A stretch of DNA of 64,000 nucleotides from Bacteroidota bacterium (GCA_005882315.1 VBAR01000005.1:1-64000); one strand, 5' to 3'. Shown: positions 37,887 to 47,236, numbered from the stretch's first letter. A program made the numbers and translations. The notes: a model not told the origin generated them from the letters alone.

Positions 37887-38489
37887 CTATGCTTTAAGTT
37901 GATTATCGAAGATAGCGATTCCGTAGCGCTTATTGAAAAACTGTGCTACCAATGAACCGATCAGTAAGCCCCAAAGGCCACCACAAAAAACATCAGTAGG
38001 ATAGTGTATGCCGGCATATACCTGGGCATAAGATACCAACAAGGGCCATAAAAAAATCAGGCGCAGGTAAGGACTATTGAATGTTTTTCTGAAACTGAGA
38101 TAAGTGAATGCAGCCATGCCAAAATGATTAGCAGCATGATTTGAAATGAAACTATAACCCCCGGCACAATGATCGAGAATAAGACGGACTTGGTCCATAA
38201 AATCAGGATCTGAGCAAGGACGCAAACGTTCAATTCTATGTTTAAATAAATTAGTGCCGGTTAAATCAGTGATGGCAACAGTACAGATATAAAAAACCAC
38301 CCACCACCAACCGTTTTTAAAATTCAGAGTAACGAAAAAGAAGAGAAATACATAAACCGGCAGCCAGTGATTACCTTCTCTTAGAAAAGGAAAAACAGCA
38401 TCAAAGAAATCATTCACCCAGTCACTGTTTATTTTTTTAAACAGCCAACGGTCAGCATCTACCAGGGTATTTACAATATTCAATAGCAT
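37887..38489 (-). CDS. PAP2-family membrane phosphatase
   Basis: A 200-residue integral membrane protein with about five helices and the three PAP2 motifs: KHRIERLRP (motif 1 KxxxxxxRP), SFISNHAANHFGMA (motif 2, with SNH in place of SGH) and YAGIHYPTDVFCG (motif 3 SRxxxxxHxxxD). Likely acts on a lipid phosphate such as undecaprenyl diphosphate or phosphatidylglycerol phosphate. The PSGH motif reading SNH is seen in some Bacteroidota members. It is directly adjacent to the CNNM/CBS gene in an operon. Confidence 0.88.
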   Translation of the reverse strand: MLLNIVNTLVDADRWLFKKINSDWVNDFFDAVFPFLREGNHWLPVYVFLFFFVTLNFKNGWWWVVFYICTVAITDLTGTNLFKHRIERLRPCSDPDFMDQVRLILDHCAGGYSFISNHAANHFGMAAFTYLSFRKTFNSPYLRLIFLWPLLVSYAQVYAGIHYPTDVFCGGLWGLLIGSLVAQFFNKRYGIAIFDNQLKA

Positions 38490-38500
38490 TTTCTATGGCG

Positions 38501-38508
38501 CAAATGTA
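38501..38508 (-). promoter_or_regulatory. -7 promoter box of the PAP2-CNNM operon
   Basis: Minus-strand TACATTTG (full TAnnTTTG match), 11 nt before the PAP2 ATG. No good -33 element. Confidence 0.5.
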
Positions 38509-38600
38509 ACACAGTAATGTTAAAGGTGGTCTAATACTCATTGCAGATACAGCTGAATTAGTTTTACTTTGCATTCTTCATAAAAAAAATCAAACGGCAG

Positions 38601-40574
38601 ATGTTTTCACGGTTCAGGATACCAAAAACAATTTTATGGGTGCTCAACCTGTTCCTGATCTTTTTATTCATCTTCACTCTTTACCGACTAATCACTTTTT
38701 TTGCTTTCAAACCCGCCACTATTTCTTTTAATGATATTCTGCCTTCTTTGTTCATGGGATTGCGGTATGATCTACGCTGGATATCCATCGTCATGTTCCC
38801 GATCATACTGGTCAGCATGCGGCCAGAAATGTCACCATTTTATTCTTCTCAAAATAAAAAATGGTGGACATGGTATCTTGCTATCATCACTTTTATTTTG
38901 TTCTTCTTTTTTGCTGCAAGCTTTGGCAGTTTTTCTTATAATCTTGAACCGCTGGATGCCAAGGCCATGAATTTTGTAGAAGACCCAAAGATCTCATTGC
39001 AAATGATGTGGCAAACTTATCCGCTTATCTGGATGATACTGGGTTTGATAGTAGCTGTAATGCTTTTCCGCTGGATGTATCATAAAAGTCACTGGCAGGT
39101 GATCAGATCAACAGATGGTAAAGGAATTCCTTATAGGAGGAAATATTTTTTTATTGCTGCATTGATAATGGGATTGTTCATTTATGGTTCTCTATCCTGG
39201 CCGCCATTAAAAAGAAGCGACAGTTTTAAATTCAAAAACAGTTTTAAATCTTATATCGCCATTAACCCCTTGCAAAATTTTTTCAGTACACTCAAAGGTC
39301 GCAAGCATGAATTCAATACAATAAAAGCAAGAGAAGCAATACCGGTAATGGAAGAATGGATGCAACTGAATTTAAAAGGTGAATTGAATTACCGACGCCA
39401 GATACTACCTGGCAGCGCTTCACTGGAAAGCAGGCCGAACATTGTACTGGTGATGTGTGAAAGTTTCAGCATGTATAAAAGCAGTATGAGCGGCAACCCG
39501 CTAAATACAACTCCTTTCTTTGATTCACTGAGAAATAACGGGGTATTTTTTGAAAAATGTTTTTCGCCGCATTTTTCCACAGCAAGAGGTTTATTTGCCC
39601 TGATAACCGGCATCCCGGATGCGCAGAATTACAAGTTTTCCACCCGTGATTCAGTAGCCGTGCAGCAACGTACTATCATCAATAATTTTGAAGGATATGA
39701 AAAATTTTATTTTCTTGGCGGAAATCCTGAGTTCAGCAATTTTGATGGATTGCTGAACAATATTCATGGTTTGCAGAAGTATACAGAAGGAAAACTAAAA
39801 TCACCGAAAGTGAATGTTTGGGGTATCAGTGATAAGAATTTATTTCTCGAAGCAAATGATGTTTTTAAACAACAAACCAAACCATTTTTTGCATTGGTAC
39901 AAACAGCCGACAACCACCGGCCATTTATGATCCCTGAAGTCGATTCGGCATTTAAAAAGATCCAGGTTGATGAATTGCAGCTAAAGAAATACGGATTTGA
40001 ATCGGTTAATGAATTCAATTCATTCCGGTATTCCGACTATTGCTTCCAGAAATTTATTGAAGCTGCACAAAAAGAAAATTATTTTCACAATACCATTTTT
40101 GTTTTTGTCGGTGATCATGGAGTTGCCGGTGATGCAACTTCCATTTATCATGCAGCATGGACTGAGCAGCGGCTTACGGATATGCATGTACCCCTCTTGT
40201 TTTATGCGCCGGAACTGTTACAGCCGCAAAAAAGAAAAGAAGTAGTATCGCAGATCGATGTATTGCCTACCATTGCAGGCATGATACACCAGCCCTATGT
40301 AAATACAACGCTGGGCCGTGATTTGCTGGATTCAACCAAAAGAAAAAACTTTGCATTTACAACCAATACATCAGGCAGGATCGGAATGGTGACAGATGAT
40401 TTTTATTTTACGAAGAATCTTGAATTTCCTGATGAACAATTAATTCCATTTACAACTAATGCACTCAGGTATTCAAAACCACAACAGGATTCGATCCGGG
40501 AAAAGCTTTCAATTTTCACATCTGCATTTTATGAAACAGCCAGGTGGATGATCATGAATAATAAGAAGGAATGA
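38601..40574 (+). CDS. LTA-synthase-family sulfatase (envelope phosphotransferase-like)
   Basis: A 657-residue protein with five N-terminal membrane helices (to ~residue 195) and a large periplasmic alkaline-phosphatase-fold domain. Visible: NIVLVMCESFSMYKSS (metal-binding Glu), FSTARGLFALITGIP with the putative nucleophile Thr of the STARG motif, TADNHRPFMIP and VFVGDHGVAGD. In Gram-negative bacteria such proteins (OpgB/YejM-like) transfer phosphoglycerol or phosphoethanolamine groups to glycans or lipids; the exact acceptor here is unknown. A TACTTTG element ~26 nt before the ATG is a near-consensus -7 box. A GGAGTC-type heptamer array follows the stop. Confidence 0.87.
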   Translation: MFSRFRIPKTILWVLNLFLIFLFIFTLYRLITFFAFKPATISFNDILPSLFMGLRYDLRWISIVMFPIILVSMRPEMSPFYSSQNKKWWTWYLAIITFILFFFFAASFGSFSYNLEPLDAKAMNFVEDPKISLQMMWQTYPLIWMILGLIVAVMLFRWMYHKSHWQVIRSTDGKGIPYRRKYFFIAALIMGLFIYGSLSWPPLKRSDSFKFKNSFKSYIAINPLQNFFSTLKGRKHEFNTIKAREAIPVMEEWMQLNLKGELNYRRQILPGSASLESRPNIVLVMCESFSMYKSSMSGNPLNTTPFFDSLRNNGVFFEKCFSPHFSTARGLFALITGIPDAQNYKFSTRDSVAVQQRTIINNFEGYEKFYFLGGNPEFSNFDGLLNNIHGLQKYTEGKLKSPKVNVWGISDKNLFLEANDVFKQQTKPFFALVQTADNHRPFMIPEVDSAFKKIQVDELQLKKYGFESVNEFNSFRYSDYCFQKFIEAAQKENYFHNTIFVFVGDHGVAGDATSIYHAAWTEQRLTDMHVPLLFYAPELLQPQKRKEVVSQIDVLPTIAGMIHQPYVNTTLGRDLLDSTKRKNFAFTTNTSGRIGMVTDDFYFTKNLEFPDEQLIPFTTNALRYSKPQQDSIREKLSIFTSAFYETARWMIMNNKKE

Positions 40575-40609
40575 GGAGTTAGTAGTCGGGAGTCAGGAGT
40601 CTGTAGTAA
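40575..40609 (+). repeat. Heptamer array (GGAGTCn type) after the LTA-synthase-like gene
   Basis: Five 7-nt units begin at the base after the TGA: GGAGTTA, GTAGTCG, GGAGTCA, GGAGTCT, GTAGTAA. Same period, position and sense orientation as the GGATnyT arrays but a different unit. Confidence 0.75.
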
Positions 40610-40630
40610 CAATATCACAATATCATTTTA

Positions 40631-41374
40631 CTATCTAGACTTTTCTGCAATAAGGATCAGCCTCGGCGTTTTCCTTACATCATAGGCATTCAATTCATAA
40701 TCGCCAAACACTTCTTTCACTTGCATGCCCTGGTAACTGAGCATATCATTAAAATCACCTAAAGAAAATTTAGCTACCTGCTCAGTATATTCCAGCGGTT
40801 TGCTGAGTGCAACATCTTCTGCTATTATTTTTTTGTAAAAATGGGCTTCATCATCCCAGCGGTGAATAGTATAAGTTGTACCGTCAATTTTTTTTACTTC
40901 ATTATGTACTAAATGATCTTCTGAATAATGCACATTCAGGTAATCTATCACAAACACAGCACCGGGCTTTAAACTTTTTACAATTGTGCGGATGGAATCA
41001 TCATGTTCTCGTCTTGTTTTAAAAAAACCGAAACTGGTAAAGAAATTAAAAGCATAATTAAAATAGTTGATATAGAACGGCAGCCGCATATCATGCACAT
41101 AAAACTCCAGCCTGTCATTTTGAAATTGTTTTGCAAAAGCAATACTGTTAGGTGAAATATCAATACCAGTAACCTGGTGGCCGAGAGAAGCTAGTATTTT
41201 GCTATGCCGGCCTTTGCCACAAGCTACATCAAGCATTCGGCTGTTAGGTAAAGGGGAAAGATGTTCCAGGAGTTTTTTAATAAATGCGGCAGCTTCTTTT
41301 TCATCCCTGTCAAAATAGAGTTTATGATAAAAAGGGGAGTTAAACCATTCTGAGTACCATGCTGTTTGAGCCAT
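40631..41374 (-). CDS. Class I SAM-dependent methyltransferase
   Basis: A 247-residue Rossmann-fold methyltransferase: motif I MLDVACGKGRHSKIL, GHQVTGIDISPNSI, the post-I acidic region, FNFFTSFGFF and a late LKPGAVFVIDY. The substrate is not evident. The start is MAQTAWYSEW; a TTG two codons upstream is not needed. The promoter is among the clearest in the window and its -7 box lies 3 nt from the ATG, so the transcript should be leaderless. It converges on the LTA-synthase-like gene and is divergent from glmM. Confidence 0.85.
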   Translation of the reverse strand: MAQTAWYSEWFNSPFYHKLYFDRDEKEAAAFIKKLLEHLSPLPNSRMLDVACGKGRHSKILASLGHQVTGIDISPNSIAFAKQFQNDRLEFYVHDMRLPFYINYFNYAFNFFTSFGFFKTRREHDDSIRTIVKSLKPGAVFVIDYLNVHYSEDHLVHNEVKKIDGTTYTIHRWDDEAHFYKKIIAEDVALSKPLEYTEQVAKFSLGDFNDMLSYQGMQVKEVFGDYELNAYDVRKTPRLILIAEKSR

Positions 41375-41377
41375 AAG

Positions 41378-41407
41378 CAAATGTAAGTTAGCCAGGGGTT
41401 ACTCAAA
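41378..41407 (-). promoter_or_regulatory. Full consensus promoter with -7 box 3 nt from the ATG
   Basis: Minus-strand TTTG (-33) at 41404-41407, an 18-nt spacer, TACATTTG (-7) at 41378-41385, then CTT and the methyltransferase ATG. Confidence 0.8.
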
Positions 41408-41481
41408 TGATGCGGATAAATATTGACTGTATTGTTTTTAATTAGTGTAATACATAACATTTATGTCAACCCTGTTTTACG

Positions 41482-41489
41482 TATTTTTG
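41482..41489 (+). promoter_or_regulatory. -7 promoter box of glmM
   Basis: TATTTTTG (full TAnnTTTG match), 25 nt before the TTG start codon. No clear -33 element. Confidence 0.55.
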
Positions 41490-41514
41490 CCGTCCGAACC
41501 ATAAACACAAGATC

Positions 41515-42894
41515 TTGGCACTGATAAAAAGCATTTCCGGAATAAGAGGCACGATCGGGGGAGTACCCGGTGATAATCTCACACCTGTTGATATTGTAAA
41601 ATTTGCTGCAGCCTTCGGCACTATCATCGCTGCGGGTAAATCAAAAGCAAAAATTGTAATTGGACGTGATGGCCGCATCAGCGGAGCAATGGTTCGTGAC
41701 CTTGTCGTAAGTACACTTACAGGATTGGGCATTGATGTAATTGACCTGGGATTATCTACAACACCAACAGTTGAGATCGCAGTAAAAATGGAAAATGCTG
41801 ATGGCGGAATTATTCTTACAGCCAGCCATAACCCGAGAGAATGGAATGCATTGAAATTGTTGAATAACGAAGGAGAATTTATTTCAGCTGAGATCGGTGC
41901 AAAAGTTTTAGAGCTTGCATCAAAAGAGAAATTTGTTTTTAATTCAGTTGAAAGACTTGGAGCAGTTACTACTGATGAAACTTATCTGCAAAAGCATATT
42001 GATGCTATTTTAAAATACCCGTTGGTAAATGCGAAAGCAATTGCTAAAAAAGAGTTTAAAGTCGTAGTCGATGCAATTAATTCTACCGGGGCTACATATG
42101 TTCCGGCGTTATTAAAAGCATTGGGTGTAAATGAAGTGATAGTGCTGAACGGAGAAGTAAATGGAAAATTTGCACATAATCCGGAGCCATTGCCTGAACA
42201 TTTAAGGGAATTAAGTAATGAAGTAGTAAAAAATAAAGCTGATCTGGGTATCGCTGTTGACCCGGATGTTGATCGTCTTTGTTTTGTATGTGAGGACGGA
42301 AGCATGTTTGGAGAAGAATATACATTGGTCGCAGTTGCTGATTATATCCTGGGTAAAAAACAGGGGAACACCGTAAGCAATATGAGTAGCACCAAATCGC
42401 TGAAAGAAATTACGTTGAAAAACGGCGGCGAATATTTTCCATCAGCGGTGGGAGAAGTGAATGTGGTAAAGAAGATGAAAGAAGTGAATGCAGTAATTGG
42501 CGGTGAAGGTAATGGCGGTATCATAGTTCCCGATTTCCATTACGGCCGTGATGCTTTGATCGGTATCGGTTTATTTTTAAGTCATTTGGCCAATCATAAA
42601 AAAGGGATCAAATCATTGCGCAGCAATTATCCTGATTATTTTATCAGCAAGAATAAAATAGAACTGGAAAATGGCATTGACCTGAAAGCCATTTTTGAAA
42701 AAATAAAAAAGAAATACAAAAAGCAACCGCTCAATACCGAAGATGGATTGAAAATAGAATTTGACAAAGACTGGGTTCATCTGCGTCCATCCAACACCGA
42801 ACCTATCATCCGCATTTATTCAGAAAGTGATTTTGAAACAACTGCTAATAACATTGCTCTGCAGATCATGAGGGATATTAAGGAGTTTATGTAA
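41515..42894 (+). CDS. glmM: Phosphoglucosamine mutase (alpha-D-phosphohexomutase)
   Basis: A 459-residue mutase converting glucosamine-6-phosphate to glucosamine-1-phosphate for peptidoglycan and LPS synthesis. Visible: the opening ALIKSISGIRGTIGG typical of Bacteroidota GlmM, the active-site Ser104 in TASHNPREWNALK, Mg2+ loop DPDVDRLCFV, sugar-binding loop GGEGNGG and phosphate-binding RPSNTEPIIRIY. The start codon is TTG: no ATG lies in frame near the conserved N-terminus. Function as GlmM rather than PGM/PMM is inferred from overall similarity. Confidence 0.92.
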   Translation: MALIKSISGIRGTIGGVPGDNLTPVDIVKFAAAFGTIIAAGKSKAKIVIGRDGRISGAMVRDLVVSTLTGLGIDVIDLGLSTTPTVEIAVKMENADGGIILTASHNPREWNALKLLNNEGEFISAEIGAKVLELASKEKFVFNSVERLGAVTTDETYLQKHIDAILKYPLVNAKAIAKKEFKVVVDAINSTGATYVPALLKALGVNEVIVLNGEVNGKFAHNPEPLPEHLRELSNEVVKNKADLGIAVDPDVDRLCFVCEDGSMFGEEYTLVAVADYILGKKQGNTVSNMSSTKSLKEITLKNGGEYFPSAVGEVNVVKKMKEVNAVIGGEGNGGIIVPDFHYGRDALIGIGLFLSHLANHKKGIKSLRSNYPDYFISKNKIELENGIDLKAIFEKIKKKYKKQPLNTEDGLKIEFDKDWVHLRPSNTEPIIRIYSESDFETTANNIALQIMRDIKEFM

Positions 42895-42947
42895 GCAACT
42901 GTGCTTTTCAGAACCTAAAGCATGTCTGTAATAAGTCAAATGATAGT

Positions 42948-44831
42948 CTATTTTAAATAACCTGTCAGCCATCTCATAATATTCAAAGCAAACTGTTTAT
43001 TATCTGAACCGGGAACATTCATTCCTGCATCCGGAGTGTAATTCGGAGGCCAAAGCTGGGCTGTTATCATGGCGGCCTCACCAAGTACTACCACTTTTCC
43101 TTTTCCAAAATTAAATGCTACCCCATGTGTCCGTAAACCTTTTGTTTTTATCGCGACTCTTGAAATATTAGGTTGTGCCGGATCTACAACCATAAAATCA
43201 ATTGCAGATTCACTTAATGGTAAAAGTGCTGAGCTCCCGTCTGGGCCAACAACAGTCCTTCCGGCAAACGTTTGTACCCGTTTTATTTTCTCCGAATCAT
43301 TCCTACCACGAAGTATTGAATGATTTCCCAACGACCTATCAGTTTCAGAGAAATAAATACTTCCTGGATTAATTGTCACACCATCTGGCCGATACCTGCT
43401 GCTATGAAGTGAATCAAGGGTAATACTTATTTCCTGTGTCTCTGCACCTACGGAATATAATAACTCATCAATCGTAAAATTATCATGGTCTGTAATCGCA
43501 AGTAAGGATCCACCTTGTTGAATCCAATCTTTCAAAATCTGTATCTCAGCAACATTAATTGCACCCGGGCTTGCAATTACTACAACATTTGCCTGTCCCA
43601 GCAATTCTTTTGTAAAAGGAGTCAAGCTTCGTATTACTCTGAATCCATCATTTTCCATCAGGCGGGCAAATGGTTTATAACGTCCTGTAGCTTTATGATA
43701 ATTATTATGTGCTTCATCAAATAAAATAACCGGACAATTAATTTGACAAATGGGCACTGCGACTTGAGTATCAAAAGCTGTATCAGCAATCACTTCTCTC
43801 GGTGAGTTCTGCTGTGTTGATGAGTTTTTAGGTTTTAGTTTTTCGAATTGTTGACGAAATTCATTTTCCTTTTCTTTATTTCCCGTTGCTTCATAATAAT
43901 CAGCCATACTGTCAAATACATTACTGCTTTTGGGATAGTTCTCAATATTCAGTTTAAAAAGCATTTCAGCTTTATCAAACATTTTCCCGGATAAAAAAAC
44001 ATACCCAAGCCAATTAACTAATTGCTCCGGGGGGAAGGTCTTTTCTCCGGAAACTCCAGGTTGTTTTGAATAGAAAGAGTTTAAATAATTCACAGGATTG
44101 AAAGACGCATTAAAAAAGTTATCAGGCAGTTTGTTCTGAACCGAAGCAGCCCTAGCCCAATATTCAAAGGCCTTTATACTATCTCCAAGGTTTTCGTAAT
44201 AATCCCCCATATCATCAAGCGCCGTAGAATTTTCGGGATTATTTTCGTAATTCATTTTAAATAGAATCATGGCCTTATCTTTCTTATTGAGCCGAATTAA
44301 ATTGTTTGCAATGTTTCTTACCAGATATTGTGGCGGCGGAGTCTTTCGTCCAATATTTTTAGATAACTGGTCGTAATCCTTGATGATTTCAGTGTCAAAT
44401 TTTATTAATGAATCTGCAAATAAAGAGGGTTCCTTATATTTTACGACTAATGCTTTTGAATAATACACAAATGATCTGTCTTTATCTCCTTTGGCCTTAT
44501 AATAATCTGCCATTTGCTGGTATAATATATAGTTATTAGGGTAATTATCAATATTCATCCTGAGTAACCAATAGGCTTTATCAAACATTTCTTTTCGCAT
44601 AAAAAATGTTGCTGATTTAATTACTAAGTCTTCTGGGGGTAATATGTTTTTTCCATTTGACCTCGATATGCTGTCATAATGGGTTACTATGTATTCTTTA
44701 GCATTGTAAGCTGGGCTGAAGAAGCTACTGGGTAAATCATATTTCTTGATTAACTCTTTTTCAGCTCCATTTTGACAGTAAACTACGGTAATAGTTAAGC
44801 AAGCAGTCAATGTCAATAAATTCTTTTTCAT
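42948..44831 (-). CDS. Secreted protein: three TPR-like units fused to a DUF4350/GATase-like domain
   Basis: A 627-residue protein with signal MKKNLLTLTACLTITVVYC. Residues ~30-330 hold three ~95-residue units, each with a PPExLV...F...KMFDKAxxLFKxNIENYPxxxxxxxxMADYYEATGD TPR-like core preceded by an FFNxxFNPxxYL segment. The C-terminal ~260 residues (CPVILFDEAHNNYH, RYKPFARLMENDGF, VVVIASPGAINVAEIQILKDWIQQGGSLLAITDH, GKVVVLGEAAMITAQLW) resemble the flavodoxin/GATase-like fold of DUF4350 or ThuA/GldG-auxiliary domains. No catalytic Cys is obvious. Probably an exported sensor or binding protein. The start is set at the signal peptide, 21 residues into the open frame. Confidence 0.75.
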   Translation of the reverse strand: MKKNLLTLTACLTITVVYCQNGAEKELIKKYDLPSSFFSPAYNAKEYIVTHYDSISRSNGKNILPPEDLVIKSATFFMRKEMFDKAYWLLRMNIDNYPNNYILYQQMADYYKAKGDKDRSFVYYSKALVVKYKEPSLFADSLIKFDTEIIKDYDQLSKNIGRKTPPPQYLVRNIANNLIRLNKKDKAMILFKMNYENNPENSTALDDMGDYYENLGDSIKAFEYWARAASVQNKLPDNFFNASFNPVNYLNSFYSKQPGVSGEKTFPPEQLVNWLGYVFLSGKMFDKAEMLFKLNIENYPKSSNVFDSMADYYEATGNKEKENEFRQQFEKLKPKNSSTQQNSPREVIADTAFDTQVAVPICQINCPVILFDEAHNNYHKATGRYKPFARLMENDGFRVIRSLTPFTKELLGQANVVVIASPGAINVAEIQILKDWIQQGGSLLAITDHDNFTIDELLYSVGAETQEISITLDSLHSSRYRPDGVTINPGSIYFSETDRSLGNHSILRGRNDSEKIKRVQTFAGRTVVGPDGSSALLPLSESAIDFMVVDPAQPNISRVAIKTKGLRTHGVAFNFGKGKVVVLGEAAMITAQLWPPNYTPDAGMNVPGSDNKQFALNIMRWLTGYLK

Positions 44832-44952
44832 TTGTTTTGGTTTTCGAGACTGAAAGTCTGTTTGCTGGATGGATGTTAAAATTGCCCACGACATTTAAAT
44901 TTACGCCTTTACAACTCAATTTTGAAAAACTTTAGATAGTACATCTGCGAAA

Positions 44953-47214
44953 TCAACTAATCAACTTATCCGGCGTCACCGGCAAATTCCTTACTCTTTT
45001 TCCCGTTGCATTATAAACTGCATTTAAGATAGCAGGAGCAACTCCAACCAAAGCAATTTCGCCAATACCTTTTGCACCAGTCGGGCTGATAATATTATCC
45101 GGCTTGTTTACAAATAAAACATCCATTGGTGGCACATCAGCATGTACAGGTACATGATAGTCCACAAAATTGCTGTTAATATAACGGCCATAGCGATGAT
45201 CCATCAATGTTTCTTCTGTCATTGCCATACCAATACCCCCAACAGCACCACCTACCATTTGGCTGCGTGCCGTTTTTTCACTGATGATTTTTCCTGCATC
45301 AGCCACTGATACAATATGTTTCAGTTTTATCACACCGGTTACAGGATGTACATGCAGTTTTACAAAATGCACAGAGAAAGAATTCGTAACATATTTATCC
45401 CGCTGTGCAAAACCGGTAGAAGCTTTTGAAACCTGTATCTCTGGTTTGCCTGTTTGTTTCAACAGATCAGTAAAATGAATAGACGCTGATCCTGAAACAA
45501 GTTTGCCATTCTCATATTTGATGTCATCAGCCTTTATATTTTTAAAAGCAGGAATACTTTCAATTGCCATTTCTTTCAATGTTTGCTTAATGGCATCGCA
45601 TACTGCAATTACCGCAGAACCAACTGTGGTTGCAGAACCTGATCCTCCCTGTGTTGGCCCGGTAGGAAAATCAGTATCGCCCAGTTCAAATTTTACTTTG
45701 CTGTCATCAATCGCCATTTGTTCACTTCCAATTCTTACCATCGCTGTTGATGTGCCCGGCCCCATATCACTTACTGCACTTTGAAGCAATATACTTCCAT
45801 CACTTCTCAAAACTCCTTTTGCTGTTGCACCACCACGACCAGCACCGAAAATACCCACTGCCATTCCATAACCAACCAGCATTCCATCTTCTTTTAATGT
45901 ACCGGGAACGGTAGGTCGTTTACTCCAGCCGATCTTTTCTTTACCGAGTGCATAACATTCTTTCAGGTATTTAGTGGTCCATGGCAATTTATTCAGCGGA
46001 CTTACTTCTGCATCATTGATAATACGTAATTCAATTGGATCAATGTTTAATTTATAGCTCAGTTCATCCATCGCAGTTTCCAAACCAAAACATCCGGATG
46101 CAGGGCCGGGGCCACGCATCCATGTAGGTGTATTAATATCAAGCGGTAAAATTTTATAACTCGTATTTACATTGGGGCATTCATATAAATACTGAGATAC
46201 AGTTGCTATACCTTCTGTAAAGTCTTCATAGGTTGATGTATTGCTCACAGCATGATGCGTTATACCTGTAAGCTTTCCATCTTTACTTGCGCCGATCCCG
46301 ATCTTTTGCCAGCTATAAGGACGATAGCCTACCATGGTAAACATTTGTTCACGATTCAATGTCAATTTTACCGGGCGGTTTAATTTCTTCGAAGCTATAA
46401 CCGCTGCATGTACATGCGGCCAGCTTCTTAAACTACTACCAAATGCACCACCCACAAATTCAGTGATCACTTTTACATTTTTTTCATCGAGTCCAAAAAT
46501 TCTTGCTAATTCACTCTGCACACCTTTTGGTCCCTGCGATTTATCATACACAGTTAATTTATCGCCTTCCCATGATGCAATCGTTGCATGCATTTCCATC
46601 GGGTTATGCGTTTCTATAGGTATCGTATATTCTTCTTCCAGTTTTACGTCTGCATTTTTCCAGGCATCTTTTTCCTTGCGCAGGTATTCGCCGCGGGGCT
46701 TTAAAATTTTATCGTTGAATTTATTTTTTTCAAAATCTGTTGTGGGTTCCTCTTTATTGTATTCCACTTGTACCAGCGATGCTGCATATACTGCTCTTTC
46801 GAAAGTATCAGCCACCACCATTGCTATGGGCTGACCATTACTAACAATGAGATTGTTGAAGAAAACTTTCAAACCAAAATAATCTCTTGCATTCGGGTTC
46901 TTTGAAAGATCTGCTGCTTTGTAGCCTGGTACAACCGGGCAATTGAGATAATAAATAATATCAATAACGCCGGGAGCATTTTTTGCTTCGTTGAGATAAA
47001 TGCTACTGATCGATCCTTTTGCAATAGTGCTGTTTACAAAAACTCCATAGGCCAGACCGGCTAATTTGAACTCAGCCGTAAATCTTGCTGTGCCGGTAAC
47101 TTTTGCCAATCCATCCACACGGTCATCATCTGCAAACCAACCTGAAGTATTGTTTTGTCCAGAGTTTTCAATTTTCCCCTCTACTAAGGGGAGTTGTTCG
47201 TAGTTATTATTCAT
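44953..47214 (-). CDS. Aldehyde oxidase/xanthine dehydrogenase molybdopterin subunit
   Basis: A 753-residue catalytic subunit of the xanthine oxidase family (PaoC/YagR-like). Marks: DRVDGLAKVTGTARFTAEF at the start of the domain, the GGAFGSS loop for molybdopterin, WMRGPGPASGCFGLETAMDEL, QGGSGSATTVGSA and the C-terminal GAKGIGEIALVG with catalytic Glu. With the FAD and 2Fe-2S subunits upstream it should oxidise aldehydes or N-heterocycles. The first ~30 residues are not family-like and are partly encoded by a GC-rich palindrome; the conserved region begins near residue 35. It is separated from its partners by a DUF559 gene and palindromes. Confidence 0.93.
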   Translation of the reverse strand: MNNNYEQLPLVEGKIENSGQNNTSGWFADDDRVDGLAKVTGTARFTAEFKLAGLAYGVFVNSTIAKGSISSIYLNEAKNAPGVIDIIYYLNCPVVPGYKAADLSKNPNARDYFGLKVFFNNLIVSNGQPIAMVVADTFERAVYAASLVQVEYNKEEPTTDFEKNKFNDKILKPRGEYLRKEKDAWKNADVKLEEEYTIPIETHNPMEMHATIASWEGDKLTVYDKSQGPKGVQSELARIFGLDEKNVKVITEFVGGAFGSSLRSWPHVHAAVIASKKLNRPVKLTLNREQMFTMVGYRPYSWQKIGIGASKDGKLTGITHHAVSNTSTYEDFTEGIATVSQYLYECPNVNTSYKILPLDINTPTWMRGPGPASGCFGLETAMDELSYKLNIDPIELRIINDAEVSPLNKLPWTTKYLKECYALGKEKIGWSKRPTVPGTLKEDGMLVGYGMAVGIFGAGRGGATAKGVLRSDGSILLQSAVSDMGPGTSTAMVRIGSEQMAIDDSKVKFELGDTDFPTGPTQGGSGSATTVGSAVIAVCDAIKQTLKEMAIESIPAFKNIKADDIKYENGKLVSGSASIHFTDLLKQTGKPEIQVSKASTGFAQRDKYVTNSFSVHFVKLHVHPVTGVIKLKHIVSVADAGKIISEKTARSQMVGGAVGGIGMAMTEETLMDHRYGRYINSNFVDYHVPVHADVPPMDVLFVNKPDNIISPTGAKGIGEIALVGVAPAILNAVYNATGKRVRNLPVTPDKLIS
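47175..47192. repeat. GC-rich palindrome inside the 5' coding end of the Mo-subunit gene
   Basis: TCCCCT/AGGGGA arms with a 6-nt spacer, of the same CCCCT/AGGGG type as two palindromes on the other side of the DUF559 gene (47740 and 47867). It encodes residues around PLVEGK of the N-terminus. Confidence 0.6.
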
Positions 47215-47236
47215 AATCTTTTTTATTAAAACTTGT

